A stretch of DNA of 64,000 nucleotides from a virus. Below the pieces are notes generated by a model. The model did not search any database and was not told the origin of the DNA. It saw nothing but the letters and a program-made list of their open reading frames with translations. The position numbers and the translations under genes are program-made. The stretch is from positions 1-64,000 of IMG/VR virus record IMGVR_UViG_3300042314_001189; one strand, 5' to 3'. This document shows, one piece after another, positions 33,979 through 42,805 of the stretch (its first letter is position 1; the number at the start of each line of letters is the position of its first letter).

Positions 33979-34890
33979 ATGAGTAATGAAAAAAGTGCAT
34001 TGGATGCAATGCTAGCACAGTACGAGAAGAACAACGCTCCTAAGTACGAAAAAAAATCTGAGAAGGTTTATGATTTAAAAAACTACTTTAACACTTACAT
34101 TAAAGAAGGTGTTAAAGCGGCAACTAAAGAAATCAGAATTCTTCCATCTGAAAACGGTTCTCCGTTTGTAGAAGTTCACGGACATAAAGTTCAAGTTGAT
34201 GGTGAGTGGAAAACATTTGCATGTTTAAAACATGAAAAAGGTGAACCATGCCCATTCTGCGAGGCTCGTGAAGCTTTGTTGGCTACTGGTAATGAGTCAG
34301 ACAAAGAATTGGCTAAAAAATACAACGCACGTAAAATGTATGTTGTTAAAGTAATTGACAGAGCTGCTGAAGAAGAAGGTGTTAAGTTCTGGAGATTTAA
34401 CCATGACTACCGTAAAGAAGGAATTTTCGACAAAATCCACGGTGTGTTGACGGCTCTTAAAACAAATAGAGATGTTACTAACCCAGAAACTGGTCGTGAC
34501 TTAGCTATCACAATCCAAAGAAACCAAAACAACATTCCAGTTGTATCAGCTGTTGTTGCATTGGATTCTACACCATTATCTGAAGATGTTGAAAAATCAC
34601 AAGAGTGGTTGGCTGATGCTAGAACATGGGAAGATGTTTATTCTGTTCGTACTTATGACTACTTGGAAATCATTGTTAAAGGTGGTGTTCCAGTGTGGGA
34701 TAAAGAAGAGAAAAAATTTGTTGACAAAGAATCTTTGAAAGCTGACGATAACTCAACTTTGGAAGCTGAATTGACAATGGGAGTTGAAAATGTTAAATCT
34801 AACGTACAAGCTGCGTCTGAAACAACAAAAACAACAACTACTACACAATCGGTTGAGTCTGATGACGAAGAAGACGACCTACCGTTTTAA
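33979..34890 (+). CDS. gp32: Single-stranded DNA-binding protein (T4 gp32-like)
   Basis: 303 residues, the T4 gp32 size. A zinc-finger-like site within the OB-fold reads ACLKHEKGEPCPFCEAREAL (Cys82, His85, Cys91, Cys94). The N-terminal basic region (about 20-35) suits cooperative binding. The C-terminus is acidic and ends DDEEDDLPF, the tail that recruits replication partners. It coats ssDNA in replication and recombination, working with UvsX and the gp41-type helicase encoded just downstream. Codon choice is optimised (many C-ending codons), and two promoters precede it, consistent with the high demand for SSB. Confidence 0.92.
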   Translation: MSNEKSALDAMLAQYEKNNAPKYEKKSEKVYDLKNYFNTYIKEGVKAATKEIRILPSENGSPFVEVHGHKVQVDGEWKTFACLKHEKGEPCPFCEAREALLATGNESDKELAKKYNARKMYVVKVIDRAAEEEGVKFWRFNHDYRKEGIFDKIHGVLTALKTNRDVTNPETGRDLAITIQRNQNNIPVVSAVVALDSTPLSEDVEKSQEWLADARTWEDVYSVRTYDYLEIIVKGGVPVWDKEEKKFVDKESLKADDNSTLEAELTMGVENVKSNVQAASETTKTTTTTQSVESDDEEDDLPF

Positions 34891-34907
34891 TTAGGTTTAA
34901 ACTAAAC

Positions 34908-34936
34908 AAAAAGAGGTGAGGAATTGCCTCTTTTTT
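34908..34936 (+). terminator. Intrinsic terminator after SSB
   Basis: AAAAAGAGG (34908-34916), 10-nt loop, CCTCTTTTTT (34927-34936). It probably attenuates transcription into uvsX. Confidence 0.8.
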
Positions 34937-34970
34937 GTTCTAAAATAACAATTAAGAAAAACAAATTAAA

Positions 34971-36068
34971 ATGGCTAAAAAACCGACAAAGACACCAATC
35001 GATAAAAAAGAATTTAACCTAGAAGATTTTAAAAAAGAACAAGGGTTAGACTTTCAAGTTAAAGAAAAAGATTTAGCATGGATTCCATTATCAGAAGCAT
35101 TTCATGATGCTGTTAAGGTACCTGGAATCCCTATTGGATATTTTACAAGTTTTAGAGGTTATTCAAACACTGGTAAATCAACCGCTATGTATGAAGGTGT
35201 TGCTGGTTGTCAAAAATTAGGTATTTTACCTATTATTTATGAAACAGAAGGTAACTGGAATTGGGAACACGCTAGAAATATTGGTGTGGAATTCGAGGAA
35301 AGAGTAAACGAAGAAACTGGTGAGATTAATTACGTTGGGGATTTCCTTTTTATGCAAGGTGCTGATTTAGTAAAAATGTACTCTTGTTACGACCACCAAC
35401 ATAGCAAAATGGGTACGAAACCATTAAGATATGAACCAGTTGTAGAGGATATTTCATTCCACATGCATTCAATGTTAGATGCGCAACAAGAAGGTAAACT
35501 ACCAAGAGATGTTGCTTTTTACTGGGATTCAGTAGGTTCAATAAATTGTTTCAAAGGTTCTATTTCAAAAACAACGAACAATCAATGGACAGCTGGTGCG
35601 TTAGCAACATGTTTCAAATCACTTATCAATTACAGAATACCAGCTTCTAGACGTGAAGATTCACCATACACAGCTACATTTGCTGTTGTTCAACAAATTT
35701 GGTTAGATAACGAAAACAAAGTTATCAAACATAAAGGTGGTGAAGCGTTCTTTTACTCTCCAAGACTTATTTTCCATTTCGGTGGTATCTTAACACACAG
35801 TACCGAGAAATTAAAAGCAACAATGAATGGTAACGAATATGAGTTTGGTGTTGAAACAAGAATCAGATGCGAAAAGAACCAAGTTAATGGCGTGGTTCAA
35901 AAAGGTAAGTTATGTTCAACACCACATGGTTATGTAAACCCAGATAAAATAACTGAGTATACAAAAGAAAACAAGGAATTTTTCAAATTGCACTTGGACA
36001 CTGAATACGATGATTTTGTCGTAGAAAAAGAAGAAATCGGTTTAAGCAGAGAAGACATGCACGCTTAA
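34971..36068 (+). CDS. uvsX: UvsX/RecA-like recombinase
   Basis: 365 residues. Walker A reads GYSNTGKST (residues 63-71). Walker B is the strand DVAFYWDSVGSI (about 182-193). The segment KGGEAFFYSPRLIFHFGG (about 258-275) corresponds to the L2/KGG region that contacts DNA in UvsX-type proteins. The protein catalyses strand exchange and recombination-dependent replication on SSB-coated DNA. No promoter is visible in the 34-nt leader downstream of the SSB terminator, so expression presumably depends on read-through. Confidence 0.88.
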   Translation: MAKKPTKTPIDKKEFNLEDFKKEQGLDFQVKEKDLAWIPLSEAFHDAVKVPGIPIGYFTSFRGYSNTGKSTAMYEGVAGCQKLGILPIIYETEGNWNWEHARNIGVEFEERVNEETGEINYVGDFLFMQGADLVKMYSCYDHQHSKMGTKPLRYEPVVEDISFHMHSMLDAQQEGKLPRDVAFYWDSVGSINCFKGSISKTTNNQWTAGALATCFKSLINYRIPASRREDSPYTATFAVVQQIWLDNENKVIKHKGGEAFFYSPRLIFHFGGILTHSTEKLKATMNGNEYEFGVETRIRCEKNQVNGVVQKGKLCSTPHGYVNPDKITEYTKENKEFFKLHLDTEYDDFVVEKEEIGLSREDMHA

Positions 36069-36096
36069 CCTAGTACTAACTATTAACTTATAAAAT

Positions 36097-37149
36097 GTGA
36101 ATAAAAGACCACCAAGAAACGGTGATACTGTTCAAAAAATTCAAAATACACTACTGGTAGATGGCAATGCCCTTTTTAAAAGGGCATTTGCTGGTGCCAA
36201 AGATGAGTATAATTCAAAAGGTGAACACATAGGTGGTGTTTACCAATTTCTCACACTATTGCGTAAATTGTTAACTGAAGACCTATACCATAGAGTTTAT
36301 GTTTTTTGGGATGGTAATTTCAGTGGAAAACTACGTTATGACATTTACGAACCGTATAAAAGTGGTAGAGGTAAAGATTACAAAAACGGAACTCACCCTA
36401 TAGATGAAGAAGAGATAAAACAGCGTAAGCTTATCTGGGAATACTTAAATGAGTTATACGTAAGACAATTAAAACATGAAGTTATTGAAGGTGATGATTT
36501 TATTGCCTATTATTGTCTAACAAAAAAACAAAACGAAAAAGTCACTATCTGCACTAACGATAGGGATATGGCGCAACTAATAAGCGAAGATGTAAGGATT
36601 TATTTCTTGGACTTAAAAAATTATGTTGATAATTCTAATTTTATTTCGTACTTTTGCTATAAATTAGAAAACGCAGCCCTTATAAAGACTATGATTGGCG
36701 ATAACAGCGATACTATAAAAGGAATCAAAGGTTTAGGGGTGAAAACGTTATTAACACTGTTTCCAGAATTAACTGAAAGAGAATTAAATATTAACGAAAT
36801 TATAAGTATTGCAAAAGAAAAACAAGAAGAAAGATTAAAAAACAAACAAAAACCTCTAGCCGTTTTGGATAACATTATAAATTCGGTAACTGAAGGTGTA
36901 CAAGGTAAAAGAGTTTATGAGATAAACGACATGCTTGTCAACCTTAAAAGACCGATGTTAACTGAAGATGGTATTAGAGAGTTAGAACAATTGATTGATG
37001 GTACTTTAGACTCATCGGGTAGAGATATCAAAAAAGTTCTTATATACATGGAAAGAGATGGGTTAGATAAATCAATAGGTGAGGTTAGATATCCAGAATA
37101 TCTAATACCATTTAAAAAACTTATTGACAGAGAGAAATTAATTTTTTAA
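36097..37149 (+). CDS. 5'-3' exonuclease / T4 RNase H-like flap nuclease
   Basis: About 350 residues from a GTG start at 36097 (the ATG at 36095 is followed at once by TGA). Conserved PIN/FEN features are visible: LLVDGNALFKRAF with the first metal Asp (about residue 23), VYVFWDGNFSGKLRYDIYEP, HEVIEGDDFIAYY (acidic pair), VTICTNDRDMAQLI, and the helix-hairpin-helix region GDNSDTIKGIKGLGVKTLL (about 202-220). The family removes RNA primers and flaps from lagging-strand fragments. It lies 28 nt after uvsX in the replication block. Confidence 0.85.
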   Translation: MNKRPPRNGDTVQKIQNTLLVDGNALFKRAFAGAKDEYNSKGEHIGGVYQFLTLLRKLLTEDLYHRVYVFWDGNFSGKLRYDIYEPYKSGRGKDYKNGTHPIDEEEIKQRKLIWEYLNELYVRQLKHEVIEGDDFIAYYCLTKKQNEKVTICTNDRDMAQLISEDVRIYFLDLKNYVDNSNFISYFCYKLENAALIKTMIGDNSDTIKGIKGLGVKTLLTLFPELTERELNINEIISIAKEKQEERLKNKQKPLAVLDNIINSVTEGVQGKRVYEINDMLVNLKRPMLTEDGIRELEQLIDGTLDSSGRDIKKVLIYMERDGLDKSIGEVRYPEYLIPFKKLIDREKLIF

Positions 37150-37171
37150 CAAAACAAAAAAAAAACAAAAA

Positions 37172-37660
37172 ATGAGTACCGAAACTGAAAAAACAGCTAA
37201 AAAAATTGAAGAACAAAGATTTGAATTTATTCTTTACATTAATGACCATATCATTTGTCAGAGATATTTCAATATTAGAGATTTCAATGAGGATTCTCTT
37301 AATTCACTTGAATTAAAAGAATTGATGGACAACATTGTTGGGATGAACAATGGGCAATATGGTTCTTTGGGTATTATACCTAGATACCTACAAAACAAGT
37401 CTAAAGACTATCTTTGGGATAACTACAACCCATATTTCACGCAAAAAGAAGAAACAACAAAAAACATTTTTGAAAAATTAGACAATTTTCAATTTGAAAT
37501 TAAAGTTGATAAAAATTCAGTTGCAAAAAGTGAGTTCTGTGGTAACTATTTTCCACCAAAGGTTAGATACGCTGTGGACGTTAGAGAAATTATCCCGTCA
37601 ATAATGTCTGAAATCAGACATTCATTGAGTCAAAAAAATTATAACTTGGTTGGTGCATAA
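37172..37660 (+). CDS. Conserved-looking phage protein of unknown function (162 aa)
   Basis: Begins MSTETEKTAKKIEEQRFEFI and continues LYINDHIICQRYFNIRDFNE, SLNSLELKELMDNIVG, IIPRYLQNKSKDYLWDNYNP. Recurring 'ICQRYFN' and 'LW..YNP' phrases seem familiar from other myophage replication regions, but I cannot name a function. Soluble, no catalytic motif. The last 60 residues (FCGNYFPPKVRYAVDVREII) are strand-helix. Preceded by a very A-rich leader. Its stop codon lies in the loop of a perfect hairpin (37641-37673). Confidence 0.75.
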   Translation: MSTETEKTAKKIEEQRFEFILYINDHIICQRYFNIRDFNEDSLNSLELKELMDNIVGMNNGQYGSLGIIPRYLQNKSKDYLWDNYNPYFTQKEETTKNIFEKLDNFQFEIKVDKNSVAKSEFCGNYFPPKVRYAVDVREIIPSIMSEIRHSLSQKNYNLVGA

Positions 37661-37683
37661 TCGACCAAGTTATTATATTTATT
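37641..37683 (+). terminator. Hairpin containing the 37172 gene's stop codon
   Basis: ATAACTTGGT (37641-37650) pairs perfectly with ACCAAGTTAT (37664-37673); a T/A-rich tail follows. The loop carries TAA. The tail lacks a continuous T run, so termination may be partial. Confidence 0.5.
37676..37683 (+). promoter_or_regulatory. TATTTATT motif before the helicase gene
   Basis: 34 nt before the ATG at 37718. The only late-type motif within the replication block, so it may be chance. Confidence 0.3.
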
Positions 37684-37717
37684 ATAACAAACAGTTTTTA
37701 AAAACAGAAAGAAAAGA

Positions 37718-39148
37718 ATGGCAAAAATAGACAAAAATAGTTTAGGGTATCTAGGGTACGATTATCAATTAAGATTAATAGCGCAAATATTAACAGACAG
37801 AAAATTCGCCAGCTCAATTATAGACATTGTTGACCCTAATTATTTTGAAGACCCATATTTAAGGGTTGTTGCTGCCACAATTAAAGACGCTGCCAAAAAG
37901 GATGATATTATACCAGATGTTGGCAGTTTAGAGTTTAGATTATTAGAAGATGTAACCGATGATATACAAAGAAAGTATGTCATCGGTCAACTTCGTAAGA
38001 TAAAGGAAGCTGATTTGAACGATACGCTTAAAGTACAAGATATCGCAATGAAGTTTTGCAAGCAACAAGAATTAAAAAAATCGGTAAATGAAATTACCAA
38101 AATCATAAATAAAGGAAACATCGATGATTATGAACAATGTGAGGCTATATTAAGAAAAGCTTTAGAACATGGTGATAACAAAGATGATGGGATTAGTGTT
38201 TTCGACAACATTGATAGCGTATTGGAAGATGACTTTAGAAAACCAATACGAACTGGTATAAAGGGTTTAGATGATGTTATGGATGGTGGGTTATCCAAAA
38301 CAGAATTAGCTGTTATATTGGCACCTTTTGGTGTTGGTAAAACAACTATGATGACAAAAATTGCCAACACCGCAATCAGTGATGGTAAAAAAGTTTTACA
38401 AATATTTTTCGAAGATAACCCAAAAGTTATCCAAAGAAAACATTTATCTTGTTGGTCTGGTTACGATTTGAATAGTTTATCTCTACATAAAGACGAACTT
38501 ATTCAAATGACAAAAGAGTGGGAGGAAGGCATGAAAGGTAAAGGTCAATTAATACTTAAAAAGTTTTCTAGTGACGGAACCACTATCCCAGTAATTAGAC
38601 AATATATTAGAAAGTTGATTGCTCAAGGTTTCAGACCAGATATTGTTTTGCTAGATTATATTGATTGTGTTGAACCATCTAGAAAATTTGATGATGTTAA
38701 TGTTGGTGAAGGTAGCGTTATGCGACAGTTCGAAACCATGTTATCAGAATTAGATATTGCTGGTTGGACAGCCATTCAAGGAAACAGAAGTTCAATTAAA
38801 GCAGATGTGGTTGAGGCCGACCAAATGGGTGGTTCAATCAAGAAAGCTCAAATTGCGCATTTTGTTGTATCAATAGCAAAAACACTCGACCAAAAAGAGG
38901 CTGGAACAGCTACTATGGCTATTCTTAAATCTCGTTTTGGTAAATCTGGATTAATATTCGAAGATATTAGATTTGATAATGCAACAATTCAAATCGATAT
39001 GGGCCAAAACAATGGCGCAAGAACGCATAGTGAGCACAAGCAAGGAAAAGAAGTTGCTGGACAGCAAAGAGTCAACACTGTTTTAGAAGCAGCGAAACAA
39101 AGAAACGCTGTATTGAATGCGTTAACAACGCCAAAAATAGACGAATAA
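37718..39148 (+). CDS. gp41: Replicative DNA helicase, DnaB/T4 gp41-type
   Basis: 476 residues. N-terminal helical domain (1-150), then linker and RecA-like motor. Walker A is APFGVGKTTM (202-211), preceded by the 'TGIKGLDDVMDGGLSKTELAV' strand-turn typical of gp41/DnaB. The H1a-like FFEDNPKVIQRKH follows. Walker B is PDIVLLDYIDCVEP, and there is a QGNRSS sensor-like segment followed by a DQMGGSIKKAQIAHFVVSI region. It is the hexameric 5'-3' helicase at the fork and cooperates with SSB and a primase not seen in this window. Confidence 0.88.
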   Translation: MAKIDKNSLGYLGYDYQLRLIAQILTDRKFASSIIDIVDPNYFEDPYLRVVAATIKDAAKKDDIIPDVGSLEFRLLEDVTDDIQRKYVIGQLRKIKEADLNDTLKVQDIAMKFCKQQELKKSVNEITKIINKGNIDDYEQCEAILRKALEHGDNKDDGISVFDNIDSVLEDDFRKPIRTGIKGLDDVMDGGLSKTELAVILAPFGVGKTTMMTKIANTAISDGKKVLQIFFEDNPKVIQRKHLSCWSGYDLNSLSLHKDELIQMTKEWEEGMKGKGQLILKKFSSDGTTIPVIRQYIRKLIAQGFRPDIVLLDYIDCVEPSRKFDDVNVGEGSVMRQFETMLSELDIAGWTAIQGNRSSIKADVVEADQMGGSIKKAQIAHFVVSIAKTLDQKEAGTATMAILKSRFGKSGLIFEDIRFDNATIQIDMGQNNGARTHSEHKQGKEVAGQQRVNTVLEAAKQRNAVLNALTTPKIDE

Positions 39149-39173
39149 AAATTAAAATTAAGATTTAAGAGAG

Positions 39174-40127
39174 ATGTATTTAAAAGATAAGACATTAAAA
39201 AAAAGGTATTCTATTTTCCCAATCGTTCATAACGATTTGTGGCAGATGTACAAAAAAGCCGAAGCTCAAACATGGGTTGCCGAAGAACCAGATTTATCAA
39301 AAGATAGATTTGACGAATTAAAAGATAACGAAAAAACTTACTTGAAAAACATTTTAGCGTTTTTCGCTATTTCTGATGGTTTAGTTATTGATAACCTAGC
39401 TACAAACTTTTTAAATGAAGTTGAAATTCTAGAAGCTCAATATTTTTACGGTCACCAAACGTTTATTGAACAAGTACATGCAAATGGTTATTCTTTGTTA
39501 ATCGAAACGTATATAAAAAATCTATTGGAAAGAGAAGAGTTATTCAATTCTATGGAAACAAACCCAGCTGTTGGTAAAAAAGCAGCATGGGCTGAAAATT
39601 GGATTCAACACCCTTCATTTGGTCATAGATTAGTTGCGTTTGCATGTGTTGAAGGTATTTCATTTGCTAGTGTATTCTCTGGTGTGTTTTGGTTTAGAAG
39701 TAGAAACAAGATGCCTGGATTGGGTGCTATGAATGAACTTATTTTGAGAGACGAAACATTCCATTATGAATTTGCACTTAACCTTTATAAAAATTATTTG
39801 AAAGATGACTACAAACTTTCAAAAGAAGAATTGCGAAACATTATATTAGGGTGTTATGAGGCTGAAAAAGTTTTTGTTGAGGAAAGTATGCCAGATGGGT
39901 TACAAGGGTTAACAAAAGAAGATATGGTTAAATACGTACAATATGTTACAGATGTTGTGTTGAACGATTTTGGTTGTGAAACAGAATTCAAAGTAAGTAA
40001 TCCATTAGAATACATGTCTAGAATTGGTTTATCATCTAAAAATAATTTCTTTGAAAAAAGAGAGGGTGAATACACTAGAGTTGAAATACCAACAACTATG
40101 GATGGTATTTTTGATGAAGAATTTTAA
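39174..40127 (+). CDS. nrdB: Class I ribonucleotide reductase, beta (radical) subunit
   Basis: 317 residues. Diiron and radical site residues are visible: acidic ligand in WVAEEPDLSKD (about 35-44), FIEQVHANGYSLLIETY with Glu99 and His102 as ligands and Tyr106 at the position of the radical tyrosine, GISFASVFSG preceded by Glu, and LRDETFHYEFALNLY with the final Glu and His. It generates the radical used by NrdA to make deoxynucleotides for phage DNA. Encoded just upstream of nrdA (22-nt gap). Confidence 0.93.
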   Translation: MYLKDKTLKKRYSIFPIVHNDLWQMYKKAEAQTWVAEEPDLSKDRFDELKDNEKTYLKNILAFFAISDGLVIDNLATNFLNEVEILEAQYFYGHQTFIEQVHANGYSLLIETYIKNLLEREELFNSMETNPAVGKKAAWAENWIQHPSFGHRLVAFACVEGISFASVFSGVFWFRSRNKMPGLGAMNELILRDETFHYEFALNLYKNYLKDDYKLSKEELRNIILGCYEAEKVFVEESMPDGLQGLTKEDMVKYVQYVTDVVLNDFGCETEFKVSNPLEYMSRIGLSSKNNFFEKREGEYTRVEIPTTMDGIFDEEF

Positions 40128-40149
40128 TAATTAAAATAAACAGATAAAA

Positions 40150-42306
40150 ATGAGAATACTTAAAAGAGATAAATCAACACAAGCTTTCACACCTAACAAA
40201 ATATTAACAAGAATAAAAACACAAGCCAAAGGCTTGAAAGTGGATTCGGATATTTTGTTTCAAGAAGTGATTCCTTTGATTAGTGATAATATAACGACAA
40301 CAGAGATTGATGAAATAATTGCGTTTAAGGCCGCTGATAAAATCATTCAACATCCAGATTATTCATTATTGGGTGGTAGAATTTTATTAAGTCGACAATC
40401 TAAATTAATAAACAAAGAATTACAACCAGTAGATTTAACCTATGACTTCTTTGCTGCGACAACTTTCTTGTCAAAATACTCAATGAAAGACGATAAAAAA
40501 ACACCTATCGAATTACCATCATGTATGTATGAAAGAGTTGCGAAACATTTGCATGGTGAAAATGAATCTGACAAATTAGAATTGTTAGAAGAACTTAAAT
40601 CTAAAAGAGGTAACTTTGCAACACCAACATACACAAACGCTGGTATTGAAAAAAGAGGTGGTATGATTAGTTGTAATCTAACACACTTGGAAGAAGACTC
40701 GTTTGACGGTATTGAAAATACTCTTTCTAAGATATCTTCAGCGTCAAAAGAAGGTTCTGGTATCGGATTACTGATTGACCCATTAAGAAGCAAGGAAAGT
40801 GTTGTTGAATCGTTTCAAGGAAACGCTGGTGGTGTTGTTAGATTGGCTGACATGGTTCAATCAAAAATGAGGTTCTATAAACAAGGTTCACGTTCTGGTA
40901 GCTGCGCATTATATTTGTCATTGTGGCATAAAGATATTATTGATTTCTTAGATTTAACATTACCTATTGGTGACGAACAATTAAGAACTCGTGATTTGTT
41001 TACATCTGTAATCGTGAACGACTTGTTTATGCAAAAATTAGAGAAGGGTGAAGATTGGTATTTGTTCTGTCCTAATGACATTAAAAAAGCTGGGTTAAAA
41101 CCACTTTACAATCTACATGGTGCGCAATTTAATGCTGAGTATGAAAAAGCCGTTTCTTTAGGTATTGGTAAAAAGGTTAACCCTAAAGACATTTTTGACT
41201 CGATAATTAAATCACAAGTTGAAAGCGGTAGACCTTATGTGATGTTTAAAGACAACGCAAACAAAAGAAACATGCAGAGCAATATCGGACCAATTAAACA
41301 ATCTAATTTGTGTATAGAGGTAATGCAAGCTTCAAAACCTAAATATACACCACAATGTACTTTAGCCTCAGTTAACTTAGCAGAACACGATAATCTAGAA
41401 ACAATAGCTAAAACAACAAAAGTTTTGGTTAAAGCACTGAACAGAGTAATCGAAACGAACAAATGGAGTGATGATTGGAGTAAAAAAGCTGGTGTTGACC
41501 AAAGAGCTTTGGCTATTGGTGTTGCTGGATTGGCTGATTTTTTCGCTAAGAAAAAAATATCTTTTGAAAGCGAAGAAGCTAAAAAATGGAATAAAGACAT
41601 TTTTGAAACAATGTATAAAGCTGCTGTTACCGAATCAATGGAATTGGCTATTGAACAAGGTATCAATTATCCAGCTTGGGAAGGTAGTCCATATTCTAAA
41701 GGTGAAACATATATCGAAGGATGGTCACCACTACCAGAGGGGCAACCAATCCCAATGCTTAATAGCTTATTGTTAGGTCTTATGCCAACAGCGTCTTCAG
41801 CTATTTTATTAGGTGTTTTTGAATCGTTTGAACCAGTTACATCTAATTTATTTACTAGAAGAGTTGGTCAAGGTGAATTTTTGATTGTAAACAAATACTT
41901 GGTAAATGAATTGATTGATAACGATTTATGGGATTCTGAAATGGTTGATAAAATCATAAAAAATAAAGGTAGTGTTCAAAATATTGTTGAAATACCAGAA
42001 GACATTAGATACAGATATAAAGACGTTTGGGAAATATCGCAAAAAGTATTGTTAGATTTATCTATAATCAGAAATAAATTTGTAGACCAATCACAATCAT
42101 TGAATGTTTACCATTCAGATGCTAAATACGGTAAAATAGCTAGTGCGCTCATGTATGCTTGGAAAGGTGGTTTAAAAACTGGTGTTTACTACACTAGAAC
42201 CAAATCAAAATTGGATGCAAACGCTAAATTAGCTAGCACACAGTTAGTCACAACGGTTGAAAAACCAAAAGACAGTCAATTTGAATGTTTTGGGTGTTCA
42301 GCTTAA
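40150..42306 (+). CDS. nrdA: Class I ribonucleotide reductase, alpha (catalytic) subunit
   Basis: 718 residues. N-terminal ATP-cone (1-90: LKRDKSTQAFTPNKILTRIK). The catalytic barrel shows GMISCNLTHLEEDSFDGI with the active-site Cys near 174, and IKQSNLCIEVMQ with the Asn/Cys/Glu triad near 387-391. The second redox cysteine lies in TPQCTLASVNLAE. The C-terminus FECFGCSA provides the Cys pair reduced by thioredoxin or glutaredoxin. It converts ribonucleotides to deoxyribonucleotides with NrdB. The ATP-cone appears intact, so allosteric activity control is likely retained. Ends at a strong terminator. Confidence 0.95.
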   Translation: MRILKRDKSTQAFTPNKILTRIKTQAKGLKVDSDILFQEVIPLISDNITTTEIDEIIAFKAADKIIQHPDYSLLGGRILLSRQSKLINKELQPVDLTYDFFAATTFLSKYSMKDDKKTPIELPSCMYERVAKHLHGENESDKLELLEELKSKRGNFATPTYTNAGIEKRGGMISCNLTHLEEDSFDGIENTLSKISSASKEGSGIGLLIDPLRSKESVVESFQGNAGGVVRLADMVQSKMRFYKQGSRSGSCALYLSLWHKDIIDFLDLTLPIGDEQLRTRDLFTSVIVNDLFMQKLEKGEDWYLFCPNDIKKAGLKPLYNLHGAQFNAEYEKAVSLGIGKKVNPKDIFDSIIKSQVESGRPYVMFKDNANKRNMQSNIGPIKQSNLCIEVMQASKPKYTPQCTLASVNLAEHDNLETIAKTTKVLVKALNRVIETNKWSDDWSKKAGVDQRALAIGVAGLADFFAKKKISFESEEAKKWNKDIFETMYKAAVTESMELAIEQGINYPAWEGSPYSKGETYIEGWSPLPEGQPIPMLNSLLLGLMPTASSAILLGVFESFEPVTSNLFTRRVGQGEFLIVNKYLVNELIDNDLWDSEMVDKIIKNKGSVQNIVEIPEDIRYRYKDVWEISQKVLLDLSIIRNKFVDQSQSLNVYHSDAKYGKIASALMYAWKGGLKTGVYYTRTKSKLDANAKLASTQLVTTVEKPKDSQFECFGCSA

Positions 42307-42324
42307 AAGATAAGTAAAAAAAAT

Positions 42325-42350
42325 AAAGGGGTCATATGACCCCTTTTTTT
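42325..42350 (+). terminator. Intrinsic terminator after nrdA
   Basis: AAAGGGGTCAT against ATGACCCCTTT (perfect palindrome 42325-42346), followed by T residues. It closes the replication block. Confidence 0.9.
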
Positions 42351-42387
42351 ATTTACCATATTTACTTATAAAAATAATTTATTATCA

Positions 42388-42395
42388 TATTTATC
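42388..42395 (+). promoter_or_regulatory. Putative late promoter motif TATTTATC
   Basis: 14 nt before the gp25 ATG at 42410, between the nrdA terminator and the baseplate operon. Confidence 0.55.
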
Positions 42396-42409
42396 TAATA
42401 AACGATTTT

Positions 42410-42796
42410 ATGGCAAACGGAAAATATATTAACATAAACTATCCTTTCAAAGATAGTAAAAAGGGTTTTTTCTTAGATTTAACAGAACAAGACAATCAAG
42501 CGATAAAAGCTGACCTTTTACACTTAATTTTAACTAGAAGAGGGCAAAGACTTTACAACCCAGATTTTGGTACTGACTTGCTTAGATTTATCTTTGAACC
42601 AAACGATGCTTTGACCCTTCAAGGTGTTAAAGACGAGATAACAACTGTTGTAAAAAAATTTTTACCTAAATTACAATTAAACGAAATTATAATAGAGCAA
42701 TCACCAGAAAGTGAATATGCGGCTGTTGTAACAATAAGCTATGTAATAACTGATGACGTTTTTACAACATCAGATGTAGTAGTTATTAAAATATAA
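42410..42796 (+). CDS. gp25: Baseplate wedge protein gp25-like
   Basis: 128 residues, the T4 gp25 size. The family core is clear: AIKADLLHLILTRRGQRLYN followed by PDFGTDLLRFIFEPND, and an alternating C-terminal sheet (AAVVTISYVI). It forms the wedge core with gp6 and starts sheath polymerisation. First gene of a long late operon, 9 nt before gp6. Confidence 0.92.
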   Translation: MANGKYININYPFKDSKKGFFLDLTEQDNQAIKADLLHLILTRRGQRLYNPDFGTDLLRFIFEPNDALTLQGVKDEITTVVKKFLPKLQLNEIIIEQSPESEYAAVVTISYVITDDVFTTSDVVVIKI

Positions 42797-42805
42797 AACA
42801 AAAAT